From Cladochytrium replicatum (Eukaryota; Chytridiomycota; Chytridiomycetes; Cladochytriales; Cladochytriaceae), in assembly GCA_025526935.1 (NCBI GenBank), contig JAHLKD010000093.1, positions 150,206 through 214,205 on the forward strand: 64,000 nt of DNA. Reading direction: 5' to 3'. Positions 1 through 11,871 of this stretch are shown one piece after another; position 1 is the first letter of the stretch; each line of letters starts with the position of its first letter. The notes below the pieces were generated by a model. That model saw only the letters and a list, made by a program, of their open reading frames with translations. It did not search any database and had not been told where the DNA came from. Made by a program: the position numbers and the translations under genes.

Positions 1-3000
1 GTCGACCCAGGCGCACGCCAGCAACTCATGCTCGGTTTCGGAGCTGCGATGACTCAGGCATCGGCATTTGTCCTCTTGGAAACAAAGAAGAGGGATAGTG
101 ATCAGTACTGGAAGATCTTGAGACAGCTTTACAGTCCGACGGAAGGCCTGGGAATGAACATCGTCCGCATTCCGATTGGTGTGTCTGACTTTGCAGTCGA
201 CCCGACGTTTTATGACGGCACCCCAGGAACGCAGTGGCATTCAGTACGTGCAGTGCCCTCAAGCAGTCTCATAAAGTTGACACTCTTTGCAGGATCGCCG
301 GTCGATTGGCTGGGGCGACATGTCGCTCCCCAAGAAAGACGTGGAACTGGTTCTCCCAGTGCTCAAAGATATAAGAGACGTTATCAATTCGAATATCGTA
401 CTTTACACAGAGGCCTGGGCCCTCCCTTGGTGGATGGGAGCCAAAGTTCAGGTACTGGCGCTGGCTATTTATTCTCCAATCAAGTCGAATGAAAATGCAA
501 ATACTATTTAGGATAACAACTGGTGGGGCGAGTTTGATTCTTCAAAGACAGAGTATGCCGGCTTGTACTTTGCCCGAGCAGCGAATTTGTGGAAAGAGCA
601 AGGATTCACCGTATGCGAAACTCGACAGCGAGTTGTTCACCTTATCAATTGACTGAAATTGCCCGGTTGACAGGTTAAATACGTCGGGATGATCAATGAG
701 CCCCTCGTTGGGCCGGGAGCCGGCGGCGGAGTGGGCATGCAAACAACACCCGCTCAAGAAGCTGCCATTTCTGGTGTGATCAGACGCTACCTGGACAGCA
801 ATGGAATGGGAGATAGCAAAATTGTTGCATACGCACACAACTGGAACCAGCCAAGCTACCCTCTGGAAGTTTTGCGAAGCCCTAATGCACGGGTTGACAT
901 CGTTAGTTGGCATTGCTACGAATCCGACAAGGGTGGCCCAGATGCAACGGAAATTGTTCGGAGAGAGTTTGGCAACGTCCAGCATATTATGGGCGAATGC
1001 ACTCCCACGCATGGCACACAACCGCAGATGATGGAGTTCTGGGATCAAACTGAGAACGGGTCAGTGGAGAAGAGATGGTGCAATGTGGTAGTTGACTAAG
1101 CTTTGCGTTATTATAGCGGGAAGCGTATTTTCTGGGACTCAATTCGTCACGGAATCGCTGCTGTTGTTGAATGGAACGTTGTGCTGGATCGTGCGACCGA
1201 CACTGGCTTGAACTTTTTCCGCAACTTCGATAATCGTGGATGTAATGTACGAGCACTTTGCTTGTATTGTTTGTATTCGTCACTTACAAATTGCAAATGA
1301 TGCAAACAGAGCTGTCGCGGCGTAATCAACTCTCTTGAATCTCGAGACTATCGCGAAGCTTGCGCAACTCCGGAGTACTTTGTTATGCGCCAATACGCCC
1401 CGTTCCTGGCTTCCGGCTCATTCTTTCATGTCGGATCAACCGAGCAAGGCTGCGTCTACTCAAACCACTTTTCAACGGAGGATCGCAACGCCGTTGTGGT
1501 GGTTGTTTTCAACATGTGCTCCGACGCACGGAGCGTTTCAATCTCAGTTGGTAGCCAAGGTGGTCGATCGCTTGAAATGAATGGACTCTCCGCTGCTACT
1601 GTCGTGTTTGAGGCTTCGACCAACGGGATTGTGAAGATTGATGGTAACATCCCATTCCAGCCAAGATCAAACGCGGACTCTTGTACCATTGTTGAAGCTA
1701 GTGAGAGCATCACTTCATGTCAATTAGTCTATTCTCACCTGTTAAACACCACACAGGCATTGCATCGTGTGGCCAAGGCGGATATTGGTGCAATGTTCAC
1801 CTGAAGACCAATGCAGGGCACGGGGCTGGCTCGTTCGGTCTCTGTATTGATCGCGGCTCTAGCGGATTAGCCTGGAAGTGTTTCGGTGAGAACCCGAATC
1901 AAGTATTCACACCCCGCCCCTGGGGTAAAGGCTTTGTCAGGATTGAGCACAAAGGAACATGTCTTCAAGCTTCTGGATATCAAAACGGTGCAACGTTATC
2001 TTTTGTGTTTTGCTCAAACGACGATTCACAAAAGTTTGCAATCAATGAGAACAGCAGGATGAAAGGAACCAAATCTGGTGATCATATGGTAAGTGAGCAG
2101 GTATTCTCTTCAGAATGGAAACTAAGTTTGATTGATAGTGGTGGGATGATGCTGATCATTATGTCTTGAAGCCAGTGAAAGATCAATCATACTGTTTGGA
2201 TATTGAAGCTGATGGAATCAAGGTAATTTTCATACCTGGACAATACACATTCACATATTAACTGTCGCCAGCTGCAACTTTGGCAATGCCATGGAGGACC
2301 CAGCCAACAGTTTGATTTCCTTGGATGGAATGATGGAGGTCAATGGGGTTGGAAATCAGGCAGCTGGGCAAATGATCCTGTCGGAAAAACTCATGGATGT
2401 GAGCCAAATTGCTGGGTCCATATTCGGTAAGGGAAAGATTTGGGGTTTGGATTTTTAATACCAACTCGTTTATAGGGAAACTTCAAACTGGCCAAAGAAT
2501 CTGTGTCTTGATGATCGTGGAGGAAAGACTGATGATGGAGATTGGACTCAGGGTTATCAATGTTTCCATGAAAACGAGAATCAAAAGTGGGATATCCTTC
2601 CTCATCCTTACACTGTCAATGGATTCCACATTGCCAAAGGAGGCACTGAATACCGCAACTGCATTGGCCTGTTTGATGATATTCCTTTTGACAAGAATCA
2701 GGGAGAAGGTGCAAAATCTGGCACAAGAGTGATGATGAGATCATGCAACCTGCATGCTCCGTATCAGGTCTGGAAGTTTGTTGACAGCAGTGGGAGTGTG
2801 GTTCCTTTCACTTCTCTGGATCGAATGAAGCCTCGAGATGGAATTTATCTCCAGAACGAAGGCTCTGGATTGCAGCTTTCATTCAGTCATACTTATGCCA
2901 CCGTTGGGGATGGACAGGACAATACTTTCAAAGCAATGGTTGTGGAAAGAGGCACACCAGTAGCATTTTATGATGCAATCATAACAAGTGTTGTTCCTTG

Positions 3001-5989
3001 TAAGTGTGGATCTTTATCACAAGTAGGGCCAATGTTTAACTTTTGAAAGATCAAAATCTGGCAGGACTTGAGAGCTACATTTCATCAAATCCAAAGAGAT
3101 CTCAAATTCACATAAAGTCACAGGTTGCTAACTCACCACTTTGCATTGACATTCGTAATGGAAAGACTGACAATGGAGACTGGGGTCAAGGTAAATTGTT
3201 GTATATTCGATTGAACTTTTGTTAAACCTACTTCAGGCTACTTCTGCTTTGGGGAAAACACAAATCAAGTTTGGAATCTCCTTCCAGTTCCTGCAAACAA
3301 TGAGAATCCAGCATATTCTAGTAATACCAATGTCTTCATCATTCAATCAGATAGTGCTCGCGACAAATGTCTTGGATTGTGGCCTGGAGACCCCGGACGA
3401 AAGTTGAAAGGAGATGACTGGGGTGCAGACTCAACAGTTATCACTCTGGTCTATTGCAATGTGTATGCATCAAATCAACGATTTGAGGTTTCAGGAGATC
3501 TATCGAACAATAAGAATCTCAAATTCAAGCTTCAAGCTTCTGGAAAATGCTTAGACATTGATCATACTTACACTATGTGGCCTGGCACAACTGAAAAGAT
3601 GTATAGATTGCAGCAATGGAAATGTGAGGATTCAAGTGACAGTCAGAAGTTCTTTTTGCCCAAAGGTAGTTATAATCACGTTTTTCCTGTGTGCAATTGT
3701 TAACCTGCAATCTCACTCTATTAGGTTCAGATGCTGATGATACAGTTGGCCAGTGCAAAACTGATTCAGAAGACAATTGTAATGTGAAACTCTTCATTGA
3801 AAACTATGGAACAGGTGAAGGGGTCAAGTGTGTTGTTCGCAATAGCAGTGAGTAGGCAGGCTATGCTGAATTCAATTTTTTGTATATTAACTTTCATTCA
3901 GATACAGTCATGCTGGGTTCATGCGACTTGTCTGACTCTGTCACACGTTGGTCGCTCAGCCGTATCAGAGATGGCTTAATGACAATAGCCACAGGCTTTA
4001 CAACTGATCCAAAAGGGGCAAAGTGTCTTGGGCGAGCTGGTTCAGATCTGCAACTCATGGCATGCAACCGAAACAAGGATGAGCAAATTTGGGAACGGGC
4101 TATTCTTCCAAACTTTGACCAATCATGGGAGTACAACTTTGGTCGCTTCAGAACATATACTGGTGCTAATGGCAATCAAAATGATGCATCTTGTCTGACG
4201 AGCGAGAATGGAAAACTGGTGATCAAAAGTTGTGCAACTCAATGGAATGAAGGTGAAGGTGCAGTTAGCCAGCCTATTGAAGCACAGAACTGGAGGGTTT
4301 TTGGTTCACATGGAGTTTCTGGAAACAATTTGGGTCCATACGATCAATTCCTGGTAACAAGCATCCCAAACATGCCGGCTTCAAAGTTTGATTATCGTAA
4401 TGGAAAGGTTCGAGGAGTTGGATTGGGAGGGTAAGATACTGCCATTTCAAGTTTATGAATTTTCTTTGCTGAACCAATTATTCCTTTCCACTTTATTTGT
4501 TTTGTTCACAGTTGGGTAAGTGCTGAATATGATCTGAACTTGAAAAGAGATTCTTATTCTTTGTTGTTGCAGCTTGTCCTTGAACCATTCATCACTCCCA
4601 ATATCTTCTACACTGTTTCTAATGATGCAGGGTTTGCACATGATGAATGGTCTCTCTGCGAACAATATCGAAACAAACAAATCAATCCTGCAGACGTGCT
4701 GAACAAGCATTGGAGTACATTCTATACAGAACTTGACTTTTACCTTTTTCAATACTACAAATTGAATCATGTTCGACTTCCAATTGGATGGTGGGCCATT
4801 CCAAACATTGGACTCAGTGGAACTCCATATGTCTCTAATTCTTGGGACTATGTGATTAAAGCTGTTGGATGGTGCAGGAAATATGGGTTGAAAATGATTC
4901 TAGATATACACAGGTCCGTACGATGATTCTCAGCAGTTTAGAGTCTGACATCTGTATTTAGTGCACCTGGAGAACAAAACCCATGGAATCATGCAGGAAG
5001 GGAGAAGCAGGGAGGCTGGGGAAGTGAGAACTTCTTATCAAAGACTTCTTGGGTTCAACAACTTCTGCGTGGACTGGAGACAATTGGAGACTTTGCTGGG
5101 CAGAATGACGATGTCATTACAATGGTTGATATTCTTAATGAGCCATTTTACAAAACAGATCAGCCAGCAGGGTTGAAACTCAACTGGTTTTATTCTGAAG
5201 CTTACAAGCGAAGTACGTGATGCGTGTTAGTTCAATTGTTTATTGTTTGATAAATTTGTTTCCAGTTAGATATGATAGAAACAAGAATGCTCGTGGTATT
5301 TGGGTTCAGTTTGATCAGGCCTTCCGTGAATGGAAGATTGGAAACAACTATTGGGAGAACCGCTTTGGTGAAAGTGCCAATTATGTGCGAACATCTCTTG
5401 ATATACATATTTATCAAGTTTTCGACCCTAATATCCGGACACAAGATATTATTCCACGTTGCAAAGAGGCTTGCAATAATAGACGTCATCTTGAAGCAAT
5501 GAAGAACAAACCTGGCGGACTGCTCCCAATTGGTAACTCTTGAAGTCATATCTTCGAATTGCATGCACTAACCAAGATATTTAATCAAGTGGGAGAATTT
5601 TCTGGTGCACTTACTTGGTGTGATGCACCATATCTCAGCACATTCCCTCAAGGATTTAAAGCCTCTGAAGATGACTGGCCTGCACCTGGTGGATGTTTTG
5701 GCTGGAAGGACATGCAGAGCAATGATGGTGATTCAACTGACTTGGCAACAGCAAAAGCAACAAACAAATTCTGGACTGCTGTTTTCCTCTTAAGTCAAGT
5801 ATCATCATTTGAAGGTGGTGGAGGCTGGATTTACTGGGTTGGAAAGTGAGTTCAAAGCATTGATCTCAAGTACTTAATTTATATGTGTTTGCTAGGACAC
5901 AATGGAGCAGATCCTGGGACTTTGAGTGGGCATCTATAAACAGCCTTTTCCCAACCAACTTTAATACCAATTATTGCGCAAGCTTGTAG
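1..5989 (+). CDS. Composite secreted glucanase: GH30 – ricin-type lectin modules – GH5_9 (5' partial)
   Basis: The reading frame runs through about 18 exons. The GH30 part opens near base 34 with the GFGAAMT motif; its acid/base Glu lies in MINEP (~base 700) and the likely nucleophile Glu in IMGEC (~995). A phase-1 intron (about 1700–1756) joins the GH30 beta-sandwich in frame to ricin B-type modules (QxW-like WQC, CLDIEADG, CLDIDHTY, QIWE; ~1757–4250). The exon ending at 4430 already contains the start of the GH5_9 domain, so lectin and GH5 are one protein. GH5 landmarks are GGW-LVLEPF, LNEPF (acid/base) and VGEFSGAL (nucleophile), with the stop at 5987–5989. By family, GH30 members cut beta-1,6-glucan or glucosylceramide and GH5_9 members are exo-beta-1,3-glucanases. 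I infer wall-glucan binding and degradation or remodelling. The start and signal peptide lie outside the window. Confidence 0.85.
4512..4515 (+). other. 4-nt micro-exon (TTGG) in the GH5 domain
   Basis: The upstream exon ends GGA GG at 4430, followed by gtaaga. An acceptor (ttcacag) ends at 4511, TTGG follows, then a donor gtaagt starts at 4516, and the next acceptor (ttgcag) ends at 4572. Splicing GG + T TGG + CTT restores Gly-Gly-Trp-Leu of the family motif GGWLVLEP. A single intron from 4431 to 4572 would shift the frame. Retaining the second intron (57 nt, no stop) is possible but would break the motif. Confidence 0.75.
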
Positions 5990-6545
5990 TCATCCAGTAA
6001 AGGTGGGTTCAATTTGCAATTAGCCTATCATTCGCTGACGAGATTATTCCTCTTTGGATCACTTAGGATGATCTACGTTCATATCACGTTGTGAGAATTA
6101 CTGCACTTTTTTCATACTTCACCCAGTTATGGTTTTTATGCATTAATTCGGTGTTTTCCTTATCTGCTTCATATTTTTCTTTCCATGTTTTATCTTTGAT
6201 CTGGTTAGAGTAGCGGAGAGCAAATAAAAAGAAACCCCTATTACATTCGCTTATTTCGTCGCCGCGCACATGCAGCAATCTACACTTTTCTGCTCGTGGC
6301 GAGTATTTTGTAGCTTCTCCATGCTTCGCTTTTTCGGTACTGGCTTGGTCCAACCGAGATGCTGGGACAGATATCCGTTCTACTGGGAGAATGAGCCTGG
6401 TGGTGATGTCAACTCCAGTGCTCCAGTGTTGGAAGGCGTCCAGGCTCGACGTGAAGTTGGCTGATGAACTTAGTAATTGAGCTGACAAGGTCTTCCGGCC
6501 ATCTATGCATTGAAGAATGGTGGACAGAGCGGAGAAAGTGTGATA
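5990..6545. other. Intergenic, no gene supported
   Basis: No conserved reading frame is seen on either strand. A 158-codon frame on the minus strand (6084–6560) has no recognisable domain and overlaps the upstream part of the decayed dehydrogenase, so it is not called. Confidence 0.5.
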
Positions 6546-6935
6546 CATATTGATCAACAATGCTGGTTTGGGGTATGCGAGAATGTCGATGCTGTGTCAG
6601 GAAAAGCTTGCAAGGATTGGAACAGGGATCATGACACCGCCTTTTGATCTTACCAAGGATGGTATGAGACTCAGTTGGGAATCAGTCATATCGATGAGGT
6701 GCCACAGAACATGTGTATCTGATCTAATTTTTAACTAGGGGACTTTCTTTTCACGACGACTCTGCTGCCAGTAATTCGAGCGGTGAACTCCCACGGCATT
6801 GTCAGCACTTCAGGTGCACGCTTCCCACACTTCTGGTGGAAATCAGTTTGACAAGATCAATGGCCGCCAAAGCAATGAGCACGCTCGAGCGATAAGGAAA
6901 ATTCAAGCACGCACCCAAGTAAATCTGCCCTTTAT
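6546..6935 (+). pseudogene. Short-chain dehydrogenase relic (retinol-dehydrogenase/WWOX-like)
   Basis: Pieces of an SDR appear in order but in different frames: LINNAG (near 6550), a DG-ETQLG-like stretch (about 6660–6690), FLFTTTLLPV (about 6745) and an SMSTLER-like stretch just after the usual SSG segment (near 6870). Stops and frame shifts separate them, and the nucleotide-binding N-terminus and the YxxxK region are not recoverable. SDRs are NAD(P)-dependent oxidoreductases; this copy looks dead. A plausible intron (about 6700–6738) suggests it decayed from a spliced gene rather than a retrocopy. Confidence 0.6.
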
Positions 6936-7066
6936 TAATCCCTGTAACAGAATGTGATCTTACGCGTGGCACAGACTTCCATCCGATTCCCACACTCCAC
7001 AGCCACACTCCGTCCCTTCCACCCCACCTACAAAACCAGCCCAGCGACCCAACGCCCTCAATTCCG

Positions 7067-7649
7067 ATGGCCGACAACAAACCCCCCGTCTACCAGCCGG
7101 CAGCTCCCCAAGGTAGTGCGAAGATACATTTGCACCATCTGTGCTTGTTTTTGGCGTTGGCTCACTTCTCTATACTCCACAACCAGGGTACGCTCCTCCC
7201 CCCCCACATGGTTACTACGCGGCAGCTCCCCAGGACCCAAACGCTCCCCAAGGTACGGTCTCGCTCTCTTCCAAATTCTCACACGAATAATCTTGCGTTT
7301 TGTGACTGTCAGGGTACCAGCCATACGCTCCGCCCGGACAGCAACCGTACGGCCAGCCTGCCCCGCAACCATACGGTCAACCTCAGCCGTACGCACAGCC
7401 TCAAGGTGAGGGTGGAAAGTTGGAGTCAAAGTCTGGGCTGGGTTATTAATTTCTGGTGTGTGCAGCAGGGTACTATCCTCCACCGGCAGCCGTCGCGGCT
7501 CCTCCGCCGCAACAGCAAAAGGGCACATCCAACAACTTGCTCCTTGGATGGTAAGAGCAATCAACCCCGATCTGGCGGTAATCGCTGATGTTTTATTTCT
7601 TAGCTTGGCGGCGTGCTGTGTGTGCTGTGCTCTTGACGCCATCTTCTGA
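7067..7649 (+). CDS. CYSTM-type small protein: Pro/Gln/Tyr-rich tail plus Cys-rich membrane module
   Basis: Five short exons spell a PQG-Y/APP/QPYGQP-rich segment followed by a C-terminal Cys-rich hydrophobic module (LLLGCLAACCVCCALDAIF). That arrangement is typical of the CYSTM family of small stress-related membrane proteins. The first three introns are phase 1 and fall at the same place, after CAA-G and before GG-TAC, so each exon begins with the same Gly-Tyr repeat. This suggests growth by exon duplication. The start is the ATG at 7067 and the stop is at 7647–7649. The protein probably sits at the plasma membrane through the Cys-rich helix, possibly palmitoylated (inference). Confidence 0.8.
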
Positions 7650-7896
7650 TCTTCTGAAGCAGTGAACCATTGAAGTCCTCCTCGATTTCGTTTCCTCAAT
7701 TTTTTTGTCCGGCTATGAAGTGGTTTACTTTTGTTGAGTTGAAACTACTGCTTCTTTATTGTATATTTCACTGCAGCACCCGTCACCGTAATCGTGTCTT
7801 TCTTTTGCTGGGGTCGTCCTCTTCCCTTCTTGTATGAATGTGCAAAATTACAGTAATTTTCTAAAACCCCTCCGCAAGCCACCTCCAAAGTGACTA

Positions 7897-10059
7897 ATGA
7901 CTGTTTCTCATTCGTTGCCGTCGCTGTACAGACCATCACCGCCGCCATCGCACCGTATCAACCAGCAGCCGGTCATAAGAATACGCGTGCTCTATGCATC
8001 GAAGAGGGTGTGGATTGATGTCGACGCCGGAGAACTCCCCACGATCGCACATGTCCGGGATAGAATTCTATCGATTTTGAACGAGGATGACCTGGATGAG
8101 GACGAGGTTGTGACGATTGCGAGCTCGGACGAGCTTGTGTTGATGGTGGATGGGTTTGAGTTGCTGCCGAGCAGGCCGAGCTTGGGGGTGCTGAGGGAAC
8201 ACGATCTTGTCGAGTGGGTTTCAACTTATCCGTTTTCTAACAATCAGTCTCTAAGAACATGTTTTCACGATGTAGGGTAGTGGAAAGACCGAAGCCTGCA
8301 AGGAAACGGAAATCAGATGCGCCGGCATCTAGTTGGACGACTGCAATTGTGGAGAAGCGACGAAAAACGGAAGTCCACGGCGCAAACGGTTCTAGTACCA
8401 CGAAACCAAGTGCAATAAACTCAGCGGGATCCGGCAAGCCCGTTGTTGCTGTGAACGGAGCGACTCAGCAGATTGGGGTGGGTATGAACAGTTCCGAGCT
8501 CGACAAGCGAAAAAGGGAAGCGCTCGCGCTGCTCGAGAGGATGCAGGCCAATAATCAGCAGGAGTCTTCTGATGAAAGCGAAGACTTGGATGAAGAAGGA
8601 GATGAAGAGAGTGAGAGCGAAGAAGAGGATGGCGACGACGACGATCACAGTAGAGATGAAAAGACAACAAAAGAATCGAATGCGAAGCACAGCAATAATC
8701 AACGCAAGGATGCGAAAGACGAGGTGGAAGAGGAGATTGATTTGGTGGTTGAGGAGATGGATTGGAGCCAGATGCCTGGGTTTGAAGGGTTGCCAGTATC
8801 TTTTGGGACTACAAAGCTGAAGCGAGAGGCTGCGGAGCGGAGACGTCGAAGAGAGCTGAGTGAAGAAGAAGATTATGCTGAGGGCGGCGAGTGGATTGCG
8901 GAAGACCGGTTGGAAGCAGAAGCGGAAGCGGATGTGGAGGAAGAGATCCCAGCGGAAGTCATGATGAAAGGTGGAGGTGAGATCCTGACGGTGCCGGTGT
9001 CGCTTGGACGTGCAAAGAGGAAGCAGATGAAAGAGCTGATGAAGAAGGAGCGGAAGCACATTCGATTTGGAAAAGGTGATGACGATGAAGGAAAGGAGGA
9101 CGATGAGGAAGAGGACGAGGAAGAAGAAGAAGAGCATGGAGACGATGCGGAGGCTGGAGAGTCGCGAGAGGAAGTACGGAGATCGAAAGGGGAGGAACGT
9201 GCGCAAGCGAGTTTTGAGGAGCTTGCTTCTATGGAGGTGGACGTGGAGAGACCGGCAAACATCAAGTTTACTGCGGTGTATCTGTACGACGATGGATACG
9301 TTGGACAACAAAAGCGAACTGCGAATGGCACAAAGTATTCTGCGAACGGGACTACAAGGGCAACAACGAGCCAGGACAAGTCCAAAGCACAAGAAGCAGC
9401 AATTACTAAAGAAGCAGCAACTCCGAGTGGGACTACAAGGGCAACAACGAGCCAGGACAAGTCCAAAGCACAAGAAGCAGCAATTACAAAAGAAGCAGCA
9501 ACTCCGAGTGGGTCTGCAAATGCTGTAATTGAGAATAAATCGGCGGATCTGAATGAGACGGGCAAAAGGCGGCGGCGACGGAGACGGCGAAAGAGTGGTA
9601 AATCTGCGGCGACGGACGAGAACGAGAACGGGGATGATGAGAAGAACGACGATCAGGTTGAAGAGGAAGGTGGCGCTAACGAACCCGCGGCGGCAGTTGA
9701 GAACAATGCAGTGGGCGGGGGTGGAAGCACCAGCAGATTCCCAAGGGTGGACGATCGCACTTTTGAGACATTAAAGCCGATCAAAGGAGCACCCGGGATC
9801 GGGACAATTATTGCGTACAAGGTGTGTATTGAAATCATTCAGCAGGGAACTTATTGATGCCAAGGCTCTTGACATGGGCACGCTATTTTTAAATTAGATA
9901 GTCGAATTGGGAGATGACTATGTGCCTCGGATGGGCATGCCAAGGGTCGGTGAGGTAGTCGGAGTGCATGCGAGTGCTGGAGTGATTGACATTGAGCACG
10001 ATGGAGGGGAGGTGGTGAGCCATGCGATAGTTGAGATGGTTGGACTTTGTTCCCTTTGA
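7897..10059 (+). CDS. COIL: Coilin homologue
   Basis: Exon 1 (7897–8213) encodes a ubiquitin-like coilin N-terminal domain (IRIRVLY at its start, LMVDGFELLPS, REHDLVE at its end). A GTGGGT donor at 8214 and acceptor at 8275 join it to a long acidic/basic low-complexity middle (8276–9821) with RR/KR-rich nuclear-localisation-like stretches. The last exon (9899–10059) completes the atypical Tudor domain (FETLKPIKGAPGIGTIIAYK, then GDDYVP and GEVVGV). Coilin scaffolds Cajal bodies, where snRNPs mature. The N-terminal fold plus C-terminal Tudor in the correct order makes the assignment strong despite the unalignable middle. A 27-residue tandem duplication lies in the middle. Confidence 0.82.
9348..9509 (+). 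repeat. 81-bp tandem duplication inside coilin
   Basis: Two near-identical 81-bp units (9348–9428 and 9429–9509) each encode the same 27 residues, beginning GTTRATTSQDKSKAQ. They differ by a single synonymous change (att act / att aca), which suggests a recent duplication. Confidence 0.9.
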
Positions 10060-10277
10060 GTAAAAAAAAATACATCCATCATGATGCAGAGCCAGTGATA
10101 GTGATAACATGCCATGTTCTTGTGCTATCAACCAACGCCCACCCATTACACTTGTCAATACACCCCAGCGGCTCTGTGGCTCATCGTGCCCTGTGATTGG
10201 CTCCTTGGTGCCAGCCACACACCCCTAAACTGGTTCTGGAATTTCTCTCGGAAATCTCTCCTCGCTTTCACCTGGAA

Positions 10278-11063
10278 ATGCTTGCAGCCGCCGCTTTCTT
10301 GCTGGCCCTCGTCGCCTCGGCTTCTGCTCAGACCGTCGTCACAAATAAAGTACACTAAACCACTTGGCTGTGTTGTTGCTTAAGCGCTGAGCTGTTGTGT
10401 TCTGACAACTTTTTTTAGTGGTGCAACACAGATAACTCATATTGCGTTCAGTCCGCCTTCCTCCCAGACAAGAACGCCGTCATTTTCTCAGTCTCGACCA
10501 CCGCCACCGGCTGGGTCGCCATGGGTATCGGTCAGGGCATGGCAGACGCTGACATCTGGCTCGGCTGGAACCTTGCGGACGGCACGCAGCGTCTCTCTGA
10601 CCGCACTTCAAAGGGTCGCGTCATGCCTACTGCAGACGCTACGACCACACTCTCTTCCGTCAATGCCACCGCATCCATCAACGCCGCCTTGCCCCCTGTC
10701 GCGGGCCACAAGACCCGTCTCCTCTTTGCCCGCGCGTTGACCGCCACCGCTCCCAACAAAAACATTGCCGCCGGTCAGCAGTCGTACTTGTGGGCATACG
10801 GGACCGCTGCCCCCGCGACACCTACTTCTGCCTTCAGCAACATTACCAAACACGCTGCAAAGGGAACTTTCACGATCGACTTTACCGTTTCGAGCACGGG
10901 CGGTGGGGCTCAGGACGGTGCCACCGGAACTGGAAACACCACGGGTACAACCTCCCCTGCCCCGTCGGCGGCTCTTGGGTTCAGCGTTGCTGCCTCGCCG
11001 GCAAAGGTTCTTGCTTCTGTCGTTGCCGTCCTTGCCTCGCTTGCGCTCTTTGTTGTCCTGTAA
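10278..11063 (+). CDS. Secreted GPI-anchored DOMON-domain protein
   Basis: Exon 1 (10278–10349) gives a signal peptide (MLAAAAFLLALVASASAQ). An intron to 10418 leads to exon 2 (10419–11063), starting WCNTDNSYC. The DOMON-like core shows TGWVAMGIG, ADIWLGW and PVAGHKTRL. The C-terminus is a Ser/Thr/Gly-rich linker followed by a hydrophobic tail (VVAVLASLALFVVL), as in GPI-anchor signals. DOMON domains bind haem or sugars and are often linked to electron transfer or cell-wall functions. The protein is probably displayed on the cell surface. Confidence 0.8.
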
Positions 11064-11403
11064 ATGGATTGATTTGAGCAGTGTGGCATAATGTTTTGGA
11101 GTTGCAGTAAAAACAAACGATTTTTAGACAGTCTGTTATTTCAAAGATGGTTCCGTCTGTTCACATTCCTCAAACTTTTTGCTTTTTGCTTCGTGTGTAA
11201 CTTTTTTTTGGAATCGCTTCGAAAGAAGAACTTGACCTTGCCTCTCCTTCCCCGGTTTTTTGTCGCCCATGTTCTTCTTTGTGCGTTGAAGTGTTACCCG
11301 GAAGCAAAATGAAACCATTTTGTTTTTATTTGCTGTTTTGGAGAGTAGTTTTTGAACGAATTGGCAAATTAAATGCTCCCCAACAACAACAACTTACAAG
11401 AGA
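11064..11403. other. Intergenic, nothing recognised
   Basis: AT-rich and T-tract-rich sequence between the DOMON gene and the ankyrin relic. No conserved frame is seen; it probably holds the 3' UTR of the upstream gene. Confidence 0.5.
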
Positions 11404-11868
11404 TCAGAATTTCCAAAAATAACCTTGGATGCGTCGATGCACACCGGTCCTGTGGTGTGAAGTGGATATACCATTTTCATTCTTCTTGAATCGCTTTTTG
11501 CTCTCTTTCCACCAGTCAACTGCGAGAAGGTGACCATGCGACCTCGTCGTAATCATGCCATCATCGAACGACTCCAAAAACAACTTCAATATCTCCAGAT
11601 GCCCATCTATGCTCGCCAAAAAGATGCAGCACGACTCGACTTCAGCACAAGCTGGATTGTTCCAGCACTCCCGACTGGATCAGAACTGTGTCCTCCACCT
11701 CCAGAATTGCACCATAAACGTGTAACGCGTGAGCGAAAACAACGCTTCCCACAAATCACCCGTTTTTTTGGGTGTCGGGACGTTGTGACAATTCGTGACT
11801 TTGAGGATCAGTTCCGCATTGACGATTGCTTTCAAGATTACCCGCTCAGAACCCAGCGCGACCCTTGA
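11404..11868 (-). pseudogene. Ankyrin-type repeat fragment
   Basis: On the minus strand a frame reads DGHLEILKLFLES and then SHGHLLAVDWW, the helix pattern and terminal WW of the ankyrin-like arrays at 20.2–20.9 and 31.2–32.3 kb. There is no start, and only about two units remain, followed by frame loss. It lies immediately upstream of ERG3. A 112-codon frame on the plus strand covers the same bases without recognisable content. A short real gene cannot be excluded. Confidence 0.45.
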
Positions 11869-11871
11869 ACA

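Noticed and set aside
8421-9565. Long minus-strand frames (350 and 230 codons) antisense to coilin
   Set aside because: They arise from the acidic/basic low-complexity codons on the plus strand; no domain, and the plus frame has both conserved coilin ends.
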